Source: Geodermatophilus nigrescens
GTDB lineage: Bacteria; Actinomycetota; Actinomycetes; Mycobacteriales; Geodermatophilaceae
Reading direction: 5' to 3'
Assembly (NCBI RefSeq): GCF_900129495.1
Contig: NZ_FQVX01000002.1
Location: 1,178,001-1,242,000, forward strand
Length of the DNA: 64,000 nucleotides
Each line of letters begins with the position of its first letter. The stretch's first letter is position 1. Positions 59,325 through 64,000 of this stretch are shown here, in pieces. Below the pieces are notes generated by a model. The model was not told the origin of the DNA and ran no database searches. It was given only the letters and a program-made list of their open reading frames with translations. A program made the position numbers and the translations under genes.

Positions 59325-59975
59325 ATGCAGTTCCTGAGTGACAACGCCGACCTGCTGTGGAGCGCGTTCCTGACGACGCTCTCGCTGGCCGTGGTCAGCG
59401 GCGTGTGCGCCCTGGTGCTCGGCACCGTGCTGGCCGGCATGCGGGTCAGCCCGATCGCGCCGCTGCGCGGCCTGGCCACGTTCTACGTCGAGGTCTTCCG
59501 CAACACCCCGCTGACGGTGGTGTTCTTCTTCCTCGCCTTCGGCATCGTGCAGATCGACCTGCAGTTCCCGAGCCGCTTCATCACCGCCGTCGCCGCCCTG
59601 TCGCTCTACACCGCGGCATTCGTCTGCGAGGCGCTGCGCTCGGGCATCAACGCCGTCCCGTCCGGGCAGGCCGAGGCCGCCCGCGCGCTCGGGCTGACGT
59701 TCGGGCAGTCGCTGCGCCAGATCGTGCTGCCGCAGGCGTTCCGCACCGTCGTGCCGCCGCTGGGCAACGTGTGGATCGCGCTGGCCAAGAACACCTCGAT
59801 CGCCGCCGGGTTCGCCGTCACCGACCTGACCGCGGCGCTGCAGCGCCTGGCCAACGCCAACGCCGACCAGCTGCTGGCCGTCTTCGCCGCCGTCGTCGCC
59901 GGCTACCTGGTCATCACACTGCCCTCCGCCTGGCTCATCCGGGTGGTCGAGAACCGGGTGGCGATCGTCCGATGA
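59325..59975 (+). CDS. gluC: glutamate-type ABC transporter permease
   Basis: 216 residues with about five membrane segments and the permease EAA loop EAARALGLTFGQSLRQIVLPQAFRTVVPPLGN contacting the ATPase. The N-terminal ALSLYTAAFVCEALRSGINAVP block is typical of HisM/GlnP-type permeases. The stop overlaps the gluD start (ATGA). Confidence 0.92.
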   Translation: MQFLSDNADLLWSAFLTTLSLAVVSGVCALVLGTVLAGMRVSPIAPLRGLATFYVEVFRNTPLTVVFFFLAFGIVQIDLQFPSRFITAVAALSLYTAAFVCEALRSGINAVPSGQAEAARALGLTFGQSLRQIVLPQAFRTVVPPLGNVWIALAKNTSIAAGFAVTDLTAALQRLANANADQLLAVFAAVVAGYLVITLPSAWLIRVVENRVAIVR

Positions 59976-60874
59976 GCACCAACGTCCTGTTCGACCTGCC
60001 CGGGCCGCGCGCCCGCCGCCGGCAGCGCATCGGCACCGTCGTCGGCGCGCTGCTCATCGCGGCGCTCATCGGGCTGGCGCTCTACCGCCTGGGCGCCAAC
60101 GGCCAGCTCGAGGCCGACCGCTGGGCGGTGCTGTTCGACCCGGCGTCGGGGGTGCCGCAGGCGCTCGGCGAGGGGCTGCTCAACACCCTGAGCGTGGCCG
60201 CGGTGGGCATGGTGCTCGCGACGGTGTTCGGCGCGCTGCTGGCCGTGGGGCGGCTGTCAGACCACGCGTGGGTGCGCGGTCCGGTGGGCGTGGTCATCGA
60301 GCTCTTCCGCGCCGTGCCGCTGCTGATCCTCATCCTGTTCTGCCTGTTGTTCCTGCCGACCGTCGGCGTCCCGATGACCGCCTTCCGGGCGCTGGTGCTG
60401 GGGCTGACGCTCTACAACATGGCCGTGCTGGCCGAGATCTTCCGGGCCGGCATCCTGTCGGTCGACCGCGGGCAGCGCGAGGCCGCCTTCGCCCTCGGCA
60501 TGCGCAAGACCCAGGTGATGACGCTCGTCCTGCTGCCGCAGGCGGTCCGCCGGATGCTGCCGGTCCTGGTGGCGCAGCTGGTCGTCCTGCTCAAGGACAG
60601 CTCGCTCGGCTTCATCGTCAGCTACCTGGAGTTGCTGCGGACCGCGCGCAGCCTGGTCGAGTTCTTCAACTTCAGCTTCGGCAACCGCTACACCTTCCAG
60701 CTCTACGTGGCGGCCGGGCTGATCTACATCGTCGTCAACGTGCTGCTCTCGCAGCTGGCGAAGTACGTGGAGAAGCGCACCCGCCGCAACCGCAAGACGG
60801 CGGGCACCGGGCAGGTCGAGCTGCCGGCCGACGCGCAGATGGGCGGCGGCAGCGGGGTGGCCGCGACGCCCTGA
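59972..60874 (+). CDS. gluD: glutamate-type ABC transporter permease
   Basis: 300 residues. Longer than gluC because of an N-terminal extension with its own membrane segment (RIGTVVGALLIAALIGLALY) and a polar tail (RRNRKTAGTG to GGGSG). The EAA loop is REAAFALGMRKTQVMTLVLLPQAVRRMLP. It pairs with GluC to form the channel. Last gene of the operon. Confidence 0.92.
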   Translation: MSTNVLFDLPGPRARRRQRIGTVVGALLIAALIGLALYRLGANGQLEADRWAVLFDPASGVPQALGEGLLNTLSVAAVGMVLATVFGALLAVGRLSDHAWVRGPVGVVIELFRAVPLLILILFCLLFLPTVGVPMTAFRALVLGLTLYNMAVLAEIFRAGILSVDRGQREAAFALGMRKTQVMTLVLLPQAVRRMLPVLVAQLVVLLKDSSLGFIVSYLELLRTARSLVEFFNFSFGNRYTFQLYVAAGLIYIVVNVLLSQLAKYVEKRTRRNRKTAGTGQVELPADAQMGGGSGVAATP

Positions 60875-60886
60875 CCGGCGCCGGAG

Positions 60887-60916
60887 GGCCGCGGGGTGCG
60901 TGCGCCCCGGGTGGCC
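60887..60916 (+). terminator. possible terminator after gluD
   Basis: GGCC-N-CGGGG pairs with CCCCG-N3-GGCC around an 8-base loop, 12 bases after the gluD stop. The rest of the 165 bases before the next gene shows nothing recognisable. Confidence 0.45.
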
Positions 60917-61039
60917 GGTGGGCCGGGCGGGGCGGGTGCGGCGGTCACCGGACGGTCACGCGGTGTCCCGCGCGTCCCGCGGTCCGCGACGGCCCCGTGT
61001 GTCGTCCGGCTCCGGGGCGCGGCTGCCGAGAGAGACGGC

Positions 61040-61603
61040 GTGGACACCGCTCTCCGCCCCGTCGTGCCGCCGCTGCCGTCCGTGGTGCGCGTCCCCGAGG
61101 GGCAGGCCGACGCCGCGCAGGAGTTCGTGAACCGGCTCCGTGCCGCGGCGCCGCGCTTCGCGGAGGCCGCGCTGGCGGAGTCCGCGGTGGTCCGCGAGGT
61201 GGTGCCGCCGGCGCGGCACCGGCGGGCGCGCTGCCGCATCGTGCTGCGGGCCGCCGACGGCGGTGAGCGCGACCTGACCTTCGTCGGCACGGTGGACCGC
61301 CCCTCCCCGCGGCCCGGCCCGGCGTTCGAGGAGCAGATCGCGCGCTGGCTGACCGCCGCGCCCGCCGAGGAGGACGCGGGCCTGGTCGACGACGACGAGT
61401 CGCCCGACGGCCTGGCGATCGACCTGACGGCCTGGACGCCGCCGGTCGCCGCTCCCACCCCTCCCCCGGCCTCCGTCCCCGGGGCGCCCGCCGTCTCCCC
61501 GGTTGTGCCGCCGGTCACCACGCTGCCCACGGTCGCCATGCCGGCCGTGGCCCCCGGCGCCGGGCTGCCGACCCAGGTGAGGGGGATCCCGGTCGCCGGC
61601 TGA
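61040..61603 (+). CDS. hypothetical protein with Pro/Val-rich tail
   Basis: 187 residues from GTG 61040 (weak GAGAGA ribosome site; the start is uncertain). The central part (AAQEFVNRLRAAAPRFAEAALAESAVVREVVPPARHRRARCRIVL) is helical, then a short beta region and a 70-residue Pro/Ala/Val tail. Not recognised. Convergent with the MBL-fold gene, nine bases apart. Confidence 0.55.
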   Translation: MDTALRPVVPPLPSVVRVPEGQADAAQEFVNRLRAAAPRFAEAALAESAVVREVVPPARHRRARCRIVLRAADGGERDLTFVGTVDRPSPRPGPAFEEQIARWLTAAPAEEDAGLVDDDESPDGLAIDLTAWTPPVAAPTPPPASVPGAPAVSPVVPPVTTLPTVAMPAVAPGAGLPTQVRGIPVAG

Positions 61604-61612
61604 CCGGACCGC

Positions 61613-62302
61613 TCAGCCGAAGGGGTCGGTGGCCGCGCGCAGGGCCGCGGCCGCTCCCCCGGCGACCGGCTGCCCGTGGCCGGGACAGACGACGTCGGCC
61701 TCCAGGCCGGCCAGGCGCTGCAGCGAGTCCCAGGCACGCCCCCGGTCGGCGTTGAACGGCCCGAGGACCAGTCCGCCCTCGTGCTCGGCGACCGTGTCGC
61801 CGGTGATCAGCACACCGGCCGCGGGCAGGTGCACCGCGAGGCTGCCGGGCGTGTGCCCGGGGACGGCCACCGCCACGGCGCCACCGCCCAGGTCGGCCCC
61901 GTCGGCGACCGGTGTGGCCGCCCGGCAGGCCGGCGCCCGCGGCAGCCCCGTCGACACGCGGGCGTGCAGGGCGCGCTCGGCGGGGGTGAGCACCGGCTCG
62001 GGGCCGGGCCGGTCGCGGCGGATGACCGGGACGTCGGCCGCGCCGGCGACCACCGGCGCGCGGCCCCAGGCGCGCACCGCCGCGGCCGAGCCGACGTGGT
62101 CGTCGTGGAAGTGGGTGAGCACGACGCGGCGCACGTCCTCGCGGCGCAGGCCGAGGGCGCCGAGCGCCTCCGCGATGGCGGGCGCGCTGCCGGCCGGCCC
62201 GGTGTCGACCAGCGTGACGCCGCCGTCGTGGCGCCACAGGTAGGCGTTGCTGATGCCGAGCGGGAGCAGGTGCAGGCCGGGGACCACCTCGGACACGCCC
62301 AT
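61613..62302 (-). CDS. metallo-beta-lactamase-fold hydrolase
   Basis: 229 residues. The binuclear metal motif is THFHDDHVG, followed by PGHTPGS, the bridging Asp in LITGDTVA and a final GHGQPV. Together these define glyoxalase-II-like MBL hydrolases. Substrate unknown; thioester, lactone or phosphodiester hydrolysis are all possible. It lies 133 bases downstream of recX on the same strand; the gap shows nothing recognisable. Confidence 0.9.
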   Translation of the reverse strand: MGVSEVVPGLHLLPLGISNAYLWRHDGGVTLVDTGPAGSAPAIAEALGALGLRREDVRRVVLTHFHDDHVGSAAAVRAWGRAPVVAGAADVPVIRRDRPGPEPVLTPAERALHARVSTGLPRAPACRAATPVADGADLGGGAVAVAVPGHTPGSLAVHLPAAGVLITGDTVAEHEGGLVLGPFNADRGRAWDSLQRLAGLEADVVCPGHGQPVAGGAAAALRAATDPFG

Positions 62303-62435
62303 GCCGGAACGCTAGGCCCGCCGGGCCCGGAGCCCCGCGTGTCGTCCGCGCGGGGCGGACAGGCCTGCGCGGGTCGTGCAGGGCGGTGGACAGCGCGAGT
62401 GGCACCGCAGGCGGCGCGGGCTCGGGCGGCGCGGG

Positions 62436-63182
62436 TCAGGCGTCCTCGGTGTCCCAGCCGTCGGCGTCGGGGTCCTCGGTGCCGAAGCCGGTCTCGTCCA
62501 TCACCTCGCGGACGACGCCGGCGGCCAGCCCGCCGTTGTAGCCCTTGCGGGCGAGCATGCCGATCAGCCGGCGGGTGGCGGTCTGCCGGTCGACGCGGCG
62601 CAGCGCGGGCAGCCGCCGCTCGACCAGGTGGCGGGCGGCGGCCCGCTCGTCGTCGTCGTCGACCTCGGCGAGGGCCTGCTCGGCCTCCTCGCCGTCGACG
62701 CCCTTGGCGCGCAGCTCGGCGCGCAGGGCGCGGCGGGCGAGGCCGCGGCCGGCCTGGCGGGAGGTGACCCAGGCCCGGGCGAAGGCGGCGTCGTCGATCA
62801 GCCCGACCTCGGTGAACCGGTCGAGGACGGCGGTGGCCGCCTCCTCCGGGATGCCGCGCCGCTCGAGGAGGTCGGCGAGCTGCTGCCGGGTGCGGGCGGC
62901 GCCGGTGAGCGCCCGCAGGCAGATGGCGCGGGCGACGGACTCGGGATCGCCGGCCTCGTCGGCCGGGTCCCCGTCCACCGCACCCTCGGGGAGGCCGGAG
63001 TCCTGGCCGGGGAGGGCGGCGGCCGGGCCGTCCGGGTCAGGGGACGGCCCGGCGCGCCGCCGCCCGCGGCCGGCACGGTCACCGGGACCCGGTGCACGGG
63101 TCCGGCGTCCGCGCCGGCCGCCGGGGCGGCCGGTCAGCTCGGGGTCGACCTCCTCGGAGGCCGGGCCGGGCCAGCCGGTCAC
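62436..63182 (-). CDS. recX: RecA regulator RecX
   Basis: 248 residues. A charged Pro/Arg/Gly-rich N-terminal extension (1-80) precedes the RecX helices (ICLRALTGAARTRQQLADLLERRGIPEEAATAVLDRFTEVGLIDDAAFARAWV). RecX binds RecA filaments and blocks their extension. GTG 63182 lies nine bases after the recA stop, so the two are co-transcribed, and no strong ribosome site is present. The extension is longer than in most RecX proteins. Confidence 0.93.
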   Translation of the reverse strand: MTGWPGPASEEVDPELTGRPGGRRGRRTRAPGPGDRAGRGRRRAGPSPDPDGPAAALPGQDSGLPEGAVDGDPADEAGDPESVARAICLRALTGAARTRQQLADLLERRGIPEEAATAVLDRFTEVGLIDDAAFARAWVTSRQAGRGLARRALRAELRAKGVDGEEAEQALAEVDDDDERAAARHLVERRLPALRRVDRQTATRRLIGMLARKGYNGGLAAGVVREVMDETGFGTEDPDADGWDTEDA

Positions 63183-63190
63183 GGGGCGGC

Positions 63191-64000
63191 TCAGAAGTCG
63201 GCGGTCTCGGCGGCCGGCGCGTCGACCTGCGGGCCGATGCCCAGCTTCTCCTTGACCTTCTTCTCGATCTCGTCGGCGAGGTCGGGGTTGTCGCGGAGGA
63301 ACGTGCGGACGTTCTCCTTGCCCTGGCCGAGCTGGTCGCCCTCGTACGTGTACCAGGCGCCGGACTTGCGGATGAAGCCCTGCTCGACGCCGGCGTCGAT
63401 CAGGCCGCCCTCGCGGCTGAAGCCGTGGCCCCACAGCAGGTCGAGCTCGGCCTGCTTGAACGGGGCGGCGACCTTGTTCTTGACGACCTTCACCCGGACC
63501 CGGCTGCCGACGGCGTCGGTGCCCTGCTTGAGGGTCTCGATGCGGCGCACGTCGAGGCGGACCGACGAGTAGAACTTCAGCGCGCGACCACCGGTGGTGA
63601 CCTCGGGCGAGCCGTAGACGATGCCGACCTTCTCGCGCAGCTGGTTGATGAAGATCGCGGTGGTGCCGGAGTTGTTCAGCGCACCGGTGATCTTCCGCAG
63701 CGCCTGGCTCATGAGGCGGGCCTGCAGACCGACGTGGCTGTCACCCATCTCGCCCTCGATCTCGGCGCGGGGCACGAGGGCCGCCACGGAGTCGATGACG
63801 ATGATGTCGAGCGCGCCGGAGCGGATCAGCATGTCGGCGATCTCGAGCGCCTGCTCACCGGTGTCGGGCTGGCTGACCAGCAGCGCGTCGGTGTCGACGC
63901 CGATGGCCCGGGCGTACTCGGGGTCGAGCGCGTGCTCGGCGTCGATGAAGGCCGCGATGCCGCCGGCGGCCTGGGCGTTGGCCACCGCGTGCAGGGCGAC
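63191..64000 (-). CDS. recA: recombinase RecA, partial (N-terminal part outside window)
   Basis: The 269 visible C-terminal residues include the Walker B strand [24 protein letters not shown], loop L1/L2 ([46 protein letters not shown]) and the C-terminal domain. The Walker A segment and start lie beyond the right end: codons continue upstream as [10 protein letters not shown]. RecA drives homologous recombination and triggers LexA self-cleavage, so the SOS sensor and repressor genes both lie in this window, 18 kb apart. Confidence 0.98.
   Translation of the reverse strand, partial: VALHAVANAQAAGGIAAFIDAEHALDPEYARAIGVDTDALLVSQPDTGEQALEIADMLIRSGALDIIVIDSVAALVPRAEIEGEMGDSHVGLQARLMSQALRKITGALNNSGTTAIFINQLREKVGIVYGSPEVTTGGRALKFYSSVRLDVRRIETLKQGTDAVGSRVRVKVVKNKVAAPFKQAELDLLWGHGFSREGGLIDAGVEQGFIRKSGAWYTYEGDQLGQGKENVRTFLRDNPDLADEIEKKVKEKLGIGPQVDAPAAETADF

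Overview
The window is a stretch of very GC-rich chromosome (roughly three quarters G+C by eye) with many GTG starts, 1-4 base stop/start overlaps and strong GGAGG ribosome binding sites. The right half carries recA-recX, miaB, miaA, dapF, hflX, lexA with a divergent LysM gene, and nrdR-nrdJ, an order typical of Actinobacteria. Together with the aerobic soil-type accessory genes this suggests a Geodermatophilaceae-like actinobacterium (Blastococcus, Geodermatophilus or Modestobacter); the genus is an inference. No tRNA, rRNA, CRISPR array, insertion sequence or prophage was found.

Left part (1-14.4 kb): a leftward operon of a YbdK-type carboxylate-amine ligase, an erythromycin-esterase-like enzyme and a serine esterase cut by the window edge; an HtrA-like protease without a signal peptide; a membrane diguanylate cyclase; an FAD oxidoreductase; a WYL regulator translationally coupled to an SDR and divergent from a DinB protein; a coupled run of UBP zinc finger, CPA1 Na+/H+ antiporter and a low-molecular-weight-phosphatase-like protein that has lost its catalytic residues; and small genes ending in a strong two-way terminator.

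Catabolic island (13.1-22 kb): a LysR regulator and an MFS transporter face a seven-gene operon (cyclase-family hydrolase, class A flavin monooxygenase, extradiol dioxygenase, FAH-family hydrolase, SDR, C-C hydrolase, VOC protein). This looks like a complete uptake-hydroxylate-cleave-hydrolyse pathway for an unidentified aromatic or N-heteroaromatic compound. Next to it a MarR gene faces a ribA-LigB-type dioxygenase operon across two palindromic operators.

Middle (24-38 kb): small hydrolases and VOC proteins, a NarL-type two-component system, a SfLAP/GAP-type membrane protein, a pair of small unknown genes, an aldo/keto reductase, a DUF222-HNH (13E12) protein, an SDR coupled to a phosphotransferase/SMP-30 fusion protein, a hydrolase-epimerase pair and a PQ-loop membrane protein.

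Right part (38-64 kb): clpP; the nrdR-nrdJ operon with two NrdR boxes on its promoter; lexA and a ChiZ/DivS-like LysM gene sharing two SOS boxes; a secreted propeller-like protein with a PAP2 phosphatase; hflX; a TetR-controlled pair; dapF-miaA-LigB-like; a DUF349 protein with a GNAT enzyme; miaB; a gluABCD-type amino-acid ABC transporter with an intra-operon hairpin after the binding-protein gene; an MBL-fold hydrolase; recX and the recA C-terminal part, cut by the window end. The recurring regulatory design is divergent regulator/target pairs with operators lying on recognisable -35/-10 elements.
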